Assembly (NCBI GenBank): GCA_963701015.1
Contig: OY969556.1
Location: 2,232,001 to 2,296,000, forward strand
DNA from: MFD09286-c1 sp963701015
Lineage (GTDB): Bacteria > Bacteroidota > Bacteroidia > Bacteroidales > DTGW01
Reading direction: 5' to 3'
DNA: 64,000 bases
This document shows positions 1 through 7,978 of the stretch, in pieces. A program made the position numbers and the translations under genes. The first letter of the stretch is position 1, and each line of letters opens with the position of its first letter. The notes beneath the pieces were generated by a model, which saw nothing but the letters and a program-made list of their open reading frames with translations, searched no databases and was not told the origin of the DNA.

Positions 1-1459
1 TATCATATGAAATGATTTGTGAAACATCAAAAATAGGAACGTCATAATTACTTCCATAAAAATCGGGCTCAATGGAATTACATGTAACTTCTTGATAAAC
101 CTTAAGACTTTCATCGTATTTTTTTAAATTCTGCAATGTAAGGGCTTTCCAATAAATAAAAAAAGCAAAGTTTATGTCTTTTGGATTGCATTTTAATCGA
201 ATCTCCGATTCATATTTTTCAATAACATTTTGTGAAGCTTTATAGAGATGAATGGAATTCAAAAATCGACTATACTGACCAACAATTGTAGTCAAAAAAT
301 AAGTCCTGATAATTTCTTTTTTTTGATTTGCAACCATGCTTTTTTCAAAATAATAAATGGCGCTATCCTTATTCATTAATCTTTCATAACAATTAGCCAG
401 ATTGTAATAATCAATTGTAGTTGGCTCAAGATTTGCCTTATGGCATGTATAAATGGTTTCGTATGAAGAAATTAATGACTTCTCGTACATGTGTTCAAAA
501 TAATAAATGGATGTTTTTATTCTTAAGGCATTAATTAATTGTTCTGTTGAATTGTTTTTTTTAAAATATGCAATTGCCTGGTCCGTTTTGGAAATTGCGG
601 CATCAAATTTATTTAAATATGTTTCCATAGAGGACTCAACTAATAATACCTTTATTTTTTCATTCTGATAGTTATTTAATTGATCATATATTTGGTAAGC
701 CTTATTGTAAAAATGATCAGCAATTTTATATTTTCCATTGAAATGATAAATATAGCCTATATATAATAAGTCTCCGGCATAATTAATTGAATCAATATTT
801 TGCGTTTTTGAAGCTATAAATATTGCCGAATCAATATATATTTTCACCTTATCGAAGGCATTTTTGGAAATACTCAAGAAATAAGCATAAGACGAATAAT
901 ATGTGACCAGTTCGAAAGAAAGTTTATTTTTTTTTATATGAGCAATTTCAATTGCTTTTTTATAAAAATACCCGCTACTATCAAAAATATTAAGATAATA
1001 ATAACTTTCTCCTAATTGGAAATAATATGGTGCTAATAATGTGTCGTTTTGTTGAAAATAAGGTAAAATGTTTTGAATACTTTGAATAATTTTCCTTGGT
1101 TCTTTTACTTGAATATTTTTAAAAACCAGGTATTTATTATAATCGAATTTGTATTTATTCAACATACTTATTTTCTTAAGGCTATCTATTATATTTGATA
1201 CTTTTGTTGTGAGTTTTTTATTATTAATTGCACAATAGCATCGGTAAAGCTGAATATATGATTGAAATAATAGAGAGTCGTTTTTAGGTTCGGAGCTATG
1301 AATATATTTTTTGTAACAATCTATAGCCTTATAATATTGGTAAGATTGAAAAAAAATATCTCCATTTTTATAAAATAACGTAGAATTTTCATTTTTTTTA
1401 TTTACATTGCATGAAGTAAAGGCAATAACTAAAAGCAGAATTTTTAAAAGTTTTTGCAT
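1..1459 (-). CDS. TPR-rich lipoprotein, partial (C-terminus beyond left edge)
   Basis: The minus strand is open from an ATG at 1457-1459 to the window edge, about 486 codons without a stop. The N-terminus is a lipoprotein signal: a short basic start, a hydrophobic run and the lipobox FTSC with the lipidated Cys at residue 17. The rest is helical and rich in Tyr, Phe, Lys and Asn, with repeated patterns such as 'YYxKAIDCYKKYI', 'SSGYFYKKAIEIA' and 'KDSAIYYFEKSM', which read as tetratricopeptide repeats. In Bacteroidetes such proteins often continue into a transmembrane helix and a LuxR-type DNA-binding domain; whether this one does cannot be seen because the C-terminus is outside. It lies next to the insertion sequence, which is downstream of its start and not inside it. 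The reading frame is sure; the role is not. Confidence 0.75.
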   Translation of the reverse strand, partial: MQKLLKILLLVIAFTSCNVNKKNENSTLFYKNGDIFFQSYQYYKAIDCYKKYIHSSEPKNDSLLFQSYIQLYRCYCAINNKKLTTKVSNIIDSLKKISMLNKYKFDYNKYLVFKNIQVKEPRKIIQSIQNILPYFQQNDTLLAPYYFQLGESYYYLNIFDSSGYFYKKAIEIAHIKKNKLSFELVTYYSSYAYFLSISKNAFDKVKIYIDSAIFIASKTQNIDSINYAGDLLYIGYIYHFNGKYKIADHFYNKAYQIYDQLNNYQNEKIKVLLVESSMETYLNKFDAAISKTDQAIAYFKKNNSTEQLINALRIKTSIYYFEHMYEKSLISSYETIYTCHKANLEPTTIDYYNLANCYERLMNKDSAIYYFEKSMVANQKKEIIRTYFLTTIVGQYSRFLNSIHLYKASQNVIEKYESEIRLKCNPKDINFAFFIYWKALTLQNLKKYDESLKVYQEVTCNSIEPDFYGSNYDVPIFDVSQIISYD

Positions 1460-1497
1460 TAGAAATTCAAAATTTTATTTACCCAAAATTATTAATT

Positions 1498-1578
1498 ATG
1501 AGAACATTTATTCATTTCAGTCCAGAACCTCCTCCTCCTCCTCCGGTAAAAGTAAAAAAACCAGCCAAGAAAAAATAA
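1498..1578 (+). CDS. possible 26-residue Pro/Lys-rich small protein
   Basis: A short frame, too short for routine gene calling, runs from ATG 1498 to TAA 1576. It encodes a start of mixed residues (MRTFIHFSPE), six consecutive prolines and a lysine-rich end (VKVKKPAKKK). It sits between the start of the TPR lipoprotein and the left end of the insertion sequence, and a terminator-like hairpin follows it. It could be a real small protein, the left remnant of a gene cut by the insertion sequence, or chance. No ribosome binding site is evident. Confidence 0.2.
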   Translation: MRTFIHFSPEPPPPPPVKVKKPAKKK

Positions 1579-1609
1579 CTGGGAAGGTAGTAAAAGAAAA
1601 CAAAAAAGA

Positions 1610-1647
1610 GGCCGTCTCAAAAGTAAAAATGAGATGGTCTTTTTTTG
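1610..1647. terminator. hairpin terminator at left end of the IS
   Basis: GGCCGTCTCA (1610-1619) pairs with TGAGATGGTC (1630-1639), ten pairs including two G-U, and is followed by eight Ts (1640-1647) on the plus strand. On the minus strand the stem is also followed by a T-run, so it can stop the transposase message leaving the element. It overlaps the left inverted repeat. Confidence 0.6.
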
Positions 1648-1794
1648 GTTAAAAAACGTAGAATTTTTTTGAACTGATCAAAATGTTTTATGGTAGATTA
1701 TTTTTTTGTTTGATCAATTTAGATTTTTTTGATAATAATTTAATAATTACGATATAGGACATTTGTTGCCTTCCTAAGAGGATGGCAAAGCAGC

Positions 1795-3321
1795 CTATGC
1801 TGCTCTTTTTGCTAAATTGTGTGCCAACGCTAGTAAGCCCATTTCAATTTCTGTTTTTAACATTCCTTTAAGTCCAAAACGCTTAAATCCTTTATTAAAC
1901 TTGATATTGGCAAAAACGGGTTCAACATCAACCCCTCTTTTACTTCGGTAGTAAAGCCCTTGCTCACTCTTCAAGCGTTCTGATGCTTGGGCCTTTAGTC
2001 GGTTTAGATTATGATTAATTTCTATTATTTTATTCTTCTTACTTTTATGACAAGCTCCACGCAATGGGCATGTACTGCAATTAATAGCTTGGTAACGAGA
2101 TATTTGTTGCTCAAAACCGTTTTCTGTAACTCGTTTGATTGAGCCAATGTAATTCATCGGTTGACCCATTGGACAATAGTAGCAGTTCTTTTCAGAGTTG
2201 TAGAATAAATTGCTATTGAGAGAGTTCTTAATTTTGCGTTGATCTTTGTCAAAATAGTTAAACTTTATATAAGCGTCTATTTTTGCCTTTTCTAACAATG
2301 CGTAATTTTCTTCTGAACCATAACCAGCATCTGCCACAGCTACTTTAGGATAATTGTTATACAGGGTATGGAACTGTTCCAAATGAGGCCTTAATGTGGT
2401 TGTATCGGTTGGATTGGGGTGATGGCTATAGTTTACAATATATTGATTATTAGTGCTTATCTGAACATTATATCCTGGTTTCAACTGACCGTTTTTCATG
2501 TGATCTTCTTTCATTCGCATGAAGGTTGCCCCAGGGTCTGTTTTACTATACGAGTTCCGTTTGCCTAATATCTGCTCTTGCTCCTTGTACTTGTTGAGAT
2601 TTTGTGGCCAATGTTGGCGAGCGTAATTTAATTTCTGTCTTACTTTCTTGTCAACCTTTTTATCAGATAATGCTTGATCTATTTGATTAATAGTCCGTTT
2701 TACTTTTTCTGCATCTATTTGGGTAAAGTCAACATTATCTGTATCTTGTAATTCCTCTTTGGCTAACGATTGGGTATAATCCCATAACTCTTTTAGTTGT
2801 GCCACCATTTTCTCCTTATTGGTCTTTATGGAATTGCCCCAAACGAAAGTATAACGATTAGCCTTGGATTCTATTTTGGTCCCATCAACATAGATTTCCT
2901 GAAGGCTTACATGTCCCGATTCCACTAATAACATGACTACTTGTGCAAATATTTCTTTTAAAACATTTTTGAGCCTATCACTTCTAAATCGATTAAGTGT
3001 ATTATGATCAGGGTGGTTCATAGCACTCAGCCACATAAAATGAATGTTCTCTTTTAAGGCTGTTTCCATTTTACGACTACTATATACATTGTTCAGGTAA
3101 CTGTATATAAGAACCTTCAGCAACATCCGAGGATGATAGCTTGAGGTGCCACCTCCTTTATATTGTTTATGCAATGCATCAGCGTTAATACTGTCAATGA
3201 CTTTGTTTACAACCCGAACTGGATGGTTTGCATCTATGAACTCCTCCAGTGATGGGGGAAGTAACATGATTTGATTGGGACTGTAGTCTTTAAAAACTAC
3301 TTTTGATCTTTGGTTATACAT
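1795..3321 (-). CDS. IS1182-family DDE transposase
   Basis: This 508-residue protein moves the surrounding insertion sequence by cut-and-paste DNA transposition. The N-terminal part (about residues 15-110) is the DUF772-like domain typical of IS1182 and IS5-like transposases, with 'YHPRMLLKVLIYSYLNNVYSSR' type sequence split by 'HPDHNTLNRFR'. The catalytic DDE domain follows: 'EIYVDGTKIES' carries the first Asp, 'VAVADAGYGSEEN' the second, and 'EPVFANIKFNKGFKRF' holds the final Glu region. A Cys-rich insert (about residues 395-430, CxxC-type spacing) is usual for this family. The length is normal and the frame intact. A hairpin covers the start codon region. It is the only gene of the element. 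Confidence 0.93.
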   Translation of the reverse strand: MYNQRSKVVFKDYSPNQIMLLPPSLEEFIDANHPVRVVNKVIDSINADALHKQYKGGGTSSYHPRMLLKVLIYSYLNNVYSSRKMETALKENIHFMWLSAMNHPDHNTLNRFRSDRLKNVLKEIFAQVVMLLVESGHVSLQEIYVDGTKIESKANRYTFVWGNSIKTNKEKMVAQLKELWDYTQSLAKEELQDTDNVDFTQIDAEKVKRTINQIDQALSDKKVDKKVRQKLNYARQHWPQNLNKYKEQEQILGKRNSYSKTDPGATFMRMKEDHMKNGQLKPGYNVQISTNNQYIVNYSHHPNPTDTTTLRPHLEQFHTLYNNYPKVAVADAGYGSEENYALLEKAKIDAYIKFNYFDKDQRKIKNSLNSNLFYNSEKNCYYCPMGQPMNYIGSIKRVTENGFEQQISRYQAINCSTCPLRGACHKSKKNKIIEINHNLNRLKAQASERLKSEQGLYYRSKRGVDVEPVFANIKFNKGFKRFGLKGMLKTEIEMGLLALAHNLAKRAA

Positions 3322-3346
3322 GTCTCATACTTTTGATAATGAGACA
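3321..3346. promoter_or_regulatory. stem-loop at the transposase start codon
   Basis: TGTCTCAT (3321-3328) and ATGAGACA (3339-3346) are perfect 8-bp inverted repeats with a 10-nt loop. The stem touches the transposase ATG (3319-3321), so in the mRNA the start codon sits at the foot of the stem. The arm also resembles the terminal repeat core TGTCTCAAAAGT. It may hold down translation of read-through transcripts, as known for other insertion sequences, or be a subterminal transposase site. Confidence 0.45.
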
Positions 3347-3402
3347 ACTAAACAAGATAAATGATTAAATTAATGAGCCTTTTTTATGAACTTTTTATTA
3401 AC

Positions 3403-3440
3403 AAAAAAAGGTGCCTCGACTTTTGAGACACCTTCTTTTT
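3403..3440. terminator. bidirectional hairpin: right IS end and htpG terminator
   Basis: AAGGTG(C)CTC (3408-3417) pairs with GAG(A)CACCTT (3425-3434), nine pairs around one mismatch, with a 7-nt loop. Ts follow on the plus strand (3436-3440), and seven As precede it (3403-3409), which become a U-run for transcripts on the minus strand. It lies 48 bp beyond the htpG stop codon, so it can end htpG transcription before it enters the insertion sequence. The outer arm is the right inverted repeat of the element. Confidence 0.6.
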
Positions 3441-3487
3441 ATTTGCCACACCCCAACCTCTAGAAATGGAGAGGGAGGATTTCCCTT

Positions 3488-5542
3488 CTATTTTATAAGT
3501 TCAACACTTCTTTTTACAAAGTTACTTAATGCCTCGCCTTTAAGCATATTGTTTGCCAGCAATGCCAAATCGGTAATTTGTTTTACAAAGTTATTGGTTT
3601 TCCCATATTCGCTTAACACTTTATTGCGCTTGTCTTCCAATTCATGTTCCTGCTTTGCTAAATCTGAAAGGATATCCTTCTCAGCCTGGGGAATTTCATC
3701 GGGCTTCTTCGATTTATTTTTTTCGTCCAATTCTTTTTTCTGCTTTTCAAGTTCCTTTATTTCAGCAGTTAATTTATCAGCTTCGGCTCCAATGTTTGAT
3801 TCTGTTTCGGCTAAAACTTTTGCAACTAAAGGATGGTTGGCATTTACTACAATATTATAACTGTCGGGCATTTGGCCATAAAAATTCATTCCGCCTCCGC
3901 CACCCATTGCCGACATATCTTTCATACGCCGCATCCATTCGTTTTGTGTTATAATTGCAGGAGCGTCATTTTCTGAAAGATCTTCAAATGAAACCTGAAA
4001 ATTTAAAGCATCTGGCAATACACTTTTGAAAACCGGGCTTAATATATCCTTTTGCTCACCGGTTAGTTTCGATTCTTTTAAATCTTCTTTTCGGATAAGG
4101 TTTTCAATTATATCGGAATCGACCCTGGTAAAATGTGAATTCTTAAGCTTGGTTTCTATATGATTGATATAATGCGAATCTAACTGGCCATCGAAAACCA
4201 AAACATCGTAACCTTTTGCTTTTGCATTTTCAATAAACGAGTATTGTTTTTCAACATCACTGGTATAAAGGTAAACGAGACTTTTATTTTTATCCGTCTG
4301 ATTTTCCTTGATAATCTTTTCATATTCTTCAAAGGTGAAATATTTTCCTTCAGTATTTTTTAACAAGGCAAATTTTTCAGCCCTTTCATAGAATTTCTCG
4401 TCGGTAATCATTCCGTATTCTATGAAGAGTTTCAGGTTGTCCCATTTTTTCTCATATTCATCGCGGTTGTTGTTGAAAATTTCCTGCAACCTATCGGCAA
4501 CTTTTTTGGTAATGTGGCTGGAAATTTTCTTAACATTCTGGTCGCTTTGCAGGTAACTGCGCGAAACATTTAAAGGAATGTCAGGCGAATCAATTACGCC
4601 ATGAAGCAACGTCAAAAAGTCAGGTACAATGCCTTCAACCGAATCGGTTACATACACCTGGCGACAGTACAACTGAATTTTATTGCGTTGTACTTCAATG
4701 TTGTTTTTTATTTTGGGGAAATATAGAATACCAGTGAGGTTGAATGGATAATCGACATTCAAATGAATGTGAAATTGAGGATCTTCAGCAATTGGGTACA
4801 ATTCGTGGTAAAACGAAGTATAATCCTCTTCTTTTAATTCCGAAGGTTTGCGCGTCCAGGCTGGTTTAGTGTTATTAATTACATTGTCTTCATCAGTTTC
4901 AACATCTTTACCGTCTTTCCATTCTTTCTTTTTACCAAAAACAATGGTTACCGGAAGAAATTTGCAATATTTAGTCAACAATTCACGTACTTTGCTTTCT
5001 GTGGCATAATCTTTTGAATCATCATCCAAATACATTACCACATCGGTTCCAACTGTATCTTTTGATGTTTCTTCAACTTCGTAAGCGGGACTTCCGTCAC
5101 AACTCCATTTAACAGCTGTTGAACCTTCTTTGTATGATTTTGTAATGAGTTCAACTTTCTTCGAGACCATAAATGCTGAATAAAAACCAAGTCCGAAATG
5201 ACCAATGATTCCGTTGGCAGTGTCCTTATATTTTTCAACAAATTCTTCGGCGCTTGAAAAGGCTATTTGGTTGATATATTTTTCAACCTCTTCTGTTGTC
5301 ATACCAATACCCATGTCTGAAACGGTTATGGTATTTTTCTTACTATCAACCTTAATATTTATCTTCAGGTTTTCTACATCGCCTTTATACTCACCTGCTG
5401 AAGCCAAAGTCTTTAACTTTTGGGTGGCATCAACGCCGTTTGAAATTATTTCGCGTAAAAATATTTCATGGTCAGAATAAAGAAATTTTTTAATGATGGG
5501 AAAAATGTTCTCAGTACTTACACCAATTTTTCCAGTTTGCAT
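3488..5542 (-). CDS. htpG: HSP90-family molecular chaperone HtpG
   Basis: HtpG is the bacterial Hsp90, a dimeric cytoplasmic ATPase that helps client proteins fold under stress. The 684-residue product starts with 'MQTGKIGVSTENIFPIIKKF' and has the GHKL ATP-binding motifs: 'LREIISNGVDATQKL' (an Asn/Asp pair for Mg-ATP), 'VSDMGIGMT' and 'GHFGLGFYSAFMV'. The middle domain contains 'RNKIQLYCRQVYV' and 'SRSYLQSD', and the C-terminal dimerisation part has a charged Lys/Glu coiled segment near residues 590-650. The length is somewhat above that of E. coli HtpG, as is common in Bacteroidetes. It is a single gene; the hairpin at 3403-3440 is its likely terminator. The annotation is secure. Confidence 0.97.
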   Translation of the reverse strand: MQTGKIGVSTENIFPIIKKFLYSDHEIFLREIISNGVDATQKLKTLASAGEYKGDVENLKINIKVDSKKNTITVSDMGIGMTTEEVEKYINQIAFSSAEEFVEKYKDTANGIIGHFGLGFYSAFMVSKKVELITKSYKEGSTAVKWSCDGSPAYEVEETSKDTVGTDVVMYLDDDSKDYATESKVRELLTKYCKFLPVTIVFGKKKEWKDGKDVETDEDNVINNTKPAWTRKPSELKEEDYTSFYHELYPIAEDPQFHIHLNVDYPFNLTGILYFPKIKNNIEVQRNKIQLYCRQVYVTDSVEGIVPDFLTLLHGVIDSPDIPLNVSRSYLQSDQNVKKISSHITKKVADRLQEIFNNNRDEYEKKWDNLKLFIEYGMITDEKFYERAEKFALLKNTEGKYFTFEEYEKIIKENQTDKNKSLVYLYTSDVEKQYSFIENAKAKGYDVLVFDGQLDSHYINHIETKLKNSHFTRVDSDIIENLIRKEDLKESKLTGEQKDILSPVFKSVLPDALNFQVSFEDLSENDAPAIITQNEWMRRMKDMSAMGGGGGMNFYGQMPDSYNIVVNANHPLVAKVLAETESNIGAEADKLTAEIKELEKQKKELDEKNKSKKPDEIPQAEKDILSDLAKQEHELEDKRNKVLSEYGKTNNFVKQITDLALLANNMLKGEALSNFVKRSVELIK

Positions 5543-5764
5543 AGTTATAGTATTTTAAAGTTCGACATAGTTTATCATATGGCTTTCAACAAAAGATGTA
5601 CCAATGATTTTTTGCTGACAAATTTTCCGAAATGCGAGTATGCTAATGTGACAAAATGCTAATATGCTGATGTGCTAATGTGCTAATGTGCTAATGATAA
5701 ATAATTAACTGGCTATAAATGTTAAATTACCAAATAACGAACTAATTAAGAAGAAAGTACATAT

Positions 5765-5808
5765 AATGAATTACTCTGGATCAAACGGAAAAATTAGAGT
5801 AATTCATT
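5765..5808. repeat. 13-bp perfect inverted repeat
   Basis: AATGAATTACTCT (5765-5777) and its exact complement (5796-5808) are separated by 18 bases. It is upstream of htpG at about 220 bp and downstream of pntB at about 380 bp, so it may be a leftover element end or a far terminator. No T-run follows either side strongly. Confidence 0.5.
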
Positions 5809-5825
5809 TTCAATCCTGTTTTTAA

Positions 5826-5903
5826 CTCCCAGCCCTCCTTAAAAAGGAGGGCTAACAAACCTGTGCTACGCCCTGTTATTGCCCCTTTTTAAGGGGTTGG
5901 GGT
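5826..5903. repeat. paired G/C-rich hairpins, dispersed-repeat type
   Basis: AGCCCTCCTT/AAGGAGGGCT (5831-5840, 5844-5853) is a perfect 10-bp stem with a 3-nt loop. CCCCTT/AAGGGG (5882-5887, 5891-5896) is a second stem 28 bp further on. Both are embedded in GGGAG- and GGTTGGGGT-like flanks. Much of it resembles the short intergenic 'cccct-aaggggt' repeats I know from Bacteroidetes genomes; that comparison is from memory. Confidence 0.5.
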
Positions 5904-6191
5904 AAATTCGGGCCAATTTTATACTTTAGTTTACTCCCCGATATTTCCTTTTGATCCATTACCCTGCCGAAAGTCAAATGAAATTAAACCAATTGAGATT
6001 ATAAGCATTTAAGTAAAACACTCAGGTGTTGTTAGCGAAATAGAATTAAATTAACAAATTTGGAATTGAAATATGAATTGAAACTGCTTATCAATCAATT
6101 AATTTACTAAGTATTAAAATAATTGAACTTATCAATATTCATAAGTGTCATTAGCTTTAGAAATTAACACATTAGCAAATCAGCCTATTAA

Positions 6192-7604
6192 TTAAAGGCT
6201 TTTCACTTCTGTTACCAATTTTTGAAGTGTTGCTTTGGCATCGCCAAATAGCATACGGGTTTTATCGTTATAGAACAAATTATTTTCAATAGCAGCATAA
6301 CCTTTACCCATTCCACGTTTCATTACAATTATATTTTTAGCTTCGTGGGCTTTGATAATAGGCATTCCGTAAATAGGACTCGATGGATCATCCATAGCCG
6401 CTGGATTTACCACATCGTTAGCGCCAATAATTACACAAACATCAACATTGGGCATGGAAGGATTGATATCATCCATTTCAATCAATTTTTCATAGGGCAC
6501 ATCTGCTTCTGCTAATAACACATTCATATGACCAGGCATACGGCCAGCAACTGGATGTATTGCATAAGAAACATCAACGCCTTTTTCTTCAAGAATTTTT
6601 TCAAGCTCATGACATAAATGTTGTGCCTGGGCTACAGCTAGTCCGTATCCGGGAACAATCACAACTTTTTGCGAATACGAAAGAAGAATACTGGAATCAC
6701 TTAAAGAAATTTCCTTAATATTTCCGGCAACGTTAATTCCGGCACCAGCTGCACTTCCACCAAAAACGCCGACTACAACATTCAATAACGAACGGTTCAT
6801 TGCTTTACACATTAAAACCGTTAATATTGTTCCGGCTGATCCCACCAAAATACCACCAGTTAACATAGCCTGGTTATGGTACAAAAAGCCACCGGTTGCG
6901 GCAGCAACACCGGTAAATGAGTTTAACAATGAAATAACTACGGGCATATCAGCTCCACCAATTGGCATAACAAATAGTACACCATATATCGCTGCAATTC
7001 CCAAAAGCGTATAAACAAATGGCAATGCATCGGAAACATTAATAACTCCGCGGCTCATGATAAATACGATAAAGCCAATAATTACAATTAAAATTCCAAT
7101 ATTTACATAACGCATTGATTTTACACGTAAATCGCCAATATTGCCATTAAGTTTACCAAATGCTATCATACTTCCGGCGAATGAAACTGTACCAATTACC
7201 AATCCAATCAATAAATCAAGCACTTCTCCTGAAAACATTGAAATAGCGTTACCCTGGCCAAGATGTGGAAACTCAACTATTGCTATTAATGCTGCACAAG
7301 CTCCACCCATTCCATTAAATAAAGAAACTAACTGAGGCATTGCTGTCATTTTAACTTTACGGGCAACTACCCAACCAATTGCAGTTCCAATAACAAGGGC
7401 AATTAAAATTAATCCAATATTTCCAATGTGTTTACCATCTTTGGTATGAAATAAAATTGTTGTCAGAATTGCAAGTCCCATACCAAATGCTGCCCAAAGA
7501 TTTCCTTTTCTAGCAGTCTCCGGGTGACTTAACATTTTCAAACCAAAAATAAAAAGTACAGAAGCAATTATGTAGCTTATTTCGAGTATATAATTTCCTA
7601 TCAT
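6192..7604 (-). CDS. pntB: NAD(P) transhydrogenase subunit beta
   Basis: PntB is the membrane and NADP(H)-binding subunit of proton-translocating transhydrogenase, which moves hydride from NADH to NADP+ using the proton gradient and so supplies NADPH. The 470-residue protein has about nine transmembrane helices in residues 1-260 and the soluble domain III after about 290. That domain shows 'VPGYGLAVAQAQH' (Rossmann-like NADP site), 'HPVAGRMPGHMNVLLAEA', 'VIIGANDVVNPAA' and 'KRGMGKGYAAIENNLFY', all family signatures. It is the last gene of the pntAA-pntAB-pntB operon, 47 bp after pntAB. The length is normal. Confidence 0.97.
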   Translation of the reverse strand: MIGNYILEISYIIASVLFIFGLKMLSHPETARKGNLWAAFGMGLAILTTILFHTKDGKHIGNIGLILIALVIGTAIGWVVARKVKMTAMPQLVSLFNGMGGACAALIAIVEFPHLGQGNAISMFSGEVLDLLIGLVIGTVSFAGSMIAFGKLNGNIGDLRVKSMRYVNIGILIVIIGFIVFIMSRGVINVSDALPFVYTLLGIAAIYGVLFVMPIGGADMPVVISLLNSFTGVAAATGGFLYHNQAMLTGGILVGSAGTILTVLMCKAMNRSLLNVVVGVFGGSAAGAGINVAGNIKEISLSDSSILLSYSQKVVIVPGYGLAVAQAQHLCHELEKILEEKGVDVSYAIHPVAGRMPGHMNVLLAEADVPYEKLIEMDDINPSMPNVDVCVIIGANDVVNPAAMDDPSSPIYGMPIIKAHEAKNIIVMKRGMGKGYAAIENNLFYNDKTRMLFGDAKATLQKLVTEVKSL

Positions 7605-7651
7605 ATTTTTTGAAATTGAGACGTAACTAGATTTTGACTTATATAATAAAA

Positions 7652-7954
7652 TTATTTTTTCTTCTTAAACATATCGAGCATTCGGTCGGTTACCACAAAT
7701 CCGCCTACAACATTTAGCGTACCAAGCACTACTGCTACGAAACCAAGTATTAGAGAAAGCGCTGAATCAGCATGTCCAAGGACTATTATAGCTCCAATTA
7801 TTACAACCCCATGAATTGCATTTGCTCCTGACATTAATGGTGTATGTAAAACAGCCGGCACATGCGAAATAACTTCTATACCTAAAAATATTGAAAGAAT
7901 AACAATAAATATAGGTTCTTTGTAAGTATATATAAATGCTAAAATTTGTTCCAT
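7652..7954 (-). CDS. pntAB: NAD(P) transhydrogenase subunit alpha, membrane part
   Basis: This 100-residue protein is the membrane segment of the alpha subunit, which in E. coli is fused to PntAA but in many Bacteroidetes is separate. It has three hydrophobic helices and the signature 'GIEVISHVPAVLHTPLMSGANAIHGVV' region, in which the Asn and His residues line the proton path. It pairs with PntB in the membrane and anchors PntAA. It lies 24 bp after pntAA and 47 bp before pntB. The short C-terminus ends in lysines (MFKKKK). Confidence 0.95.
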   Translation of the reverse strand: MEQILAFIYTYKEPIFIVILSIFLGIEVISHVPAVLHTPLMSGANAIHGVVIIGAIIVLGHADSALSLILGFVAVVLGTLNVVGGFVVTDRMLDMFKKKK

Positions 7955-7978
7955 TTTTTTGTTGAGTTATAAATTTGA

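Larger units (their letters stand above)
1603..3440. mobile_element. IS1182-family insertion sequence
   Basis: The element holds one transposase gene on the minus strand and is bounded by imperfect inverted repeats. The left repeat, 1608-1624, reads GAGGCCGTCTCAAAAGT; the complement of the right repeat, 3419-3435, reads GAAGGTGTCTCAAAAGT, so 14 of 17 positions match. Five to six A:T pairs outside each end extend the match to about 1603 and 3440. Both ends also fold into stem-loops followed by T-runs. I could not find a convincing target-site duplication, which may mean an old insertion or slightly wrong ends. The transposase frame is intact, so the element may still be active. Confidence 0.8.
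5543..6191. other. 649-bp non-coding stretch with several repeats
   Basis: No credible gene is present between htpG and pntB. The stretch contains three exact tandem copies of GTGCTAAT (5672-5695) preceded by degenerate copies from about 5638; a perfect 13-bp inverted repeat AATGAATTACTCT/AGAGTAATTCATT (5765-5777 and 5796-5808); and a pair of GC-rich hairpins (5831-5853 and 5882-5896). The right end is plain AT-rich sequence and lies downstream of pntB, so it should hold that operon's terminator, but no strong stem was found close to the stop codon. Confidence 0.6.

Noticed and set aside
1407..1652. 81-codon plus-strand frame with a Ser-rich stretch
   Set aside because: It starts inside the opposite-strand lipoprotein gene, crosses the IS end and terminator and has a low-complexity Ser run made by the CCT repeat.
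3411..3860. 149-codon plus-strand frame opposite htpG
   Set aside because: It is antisense to conserved htpG codons, begins in the IS hairpin and has no family features. Other plus-strand frames opposite the long minus-strand genes are of the same kind.
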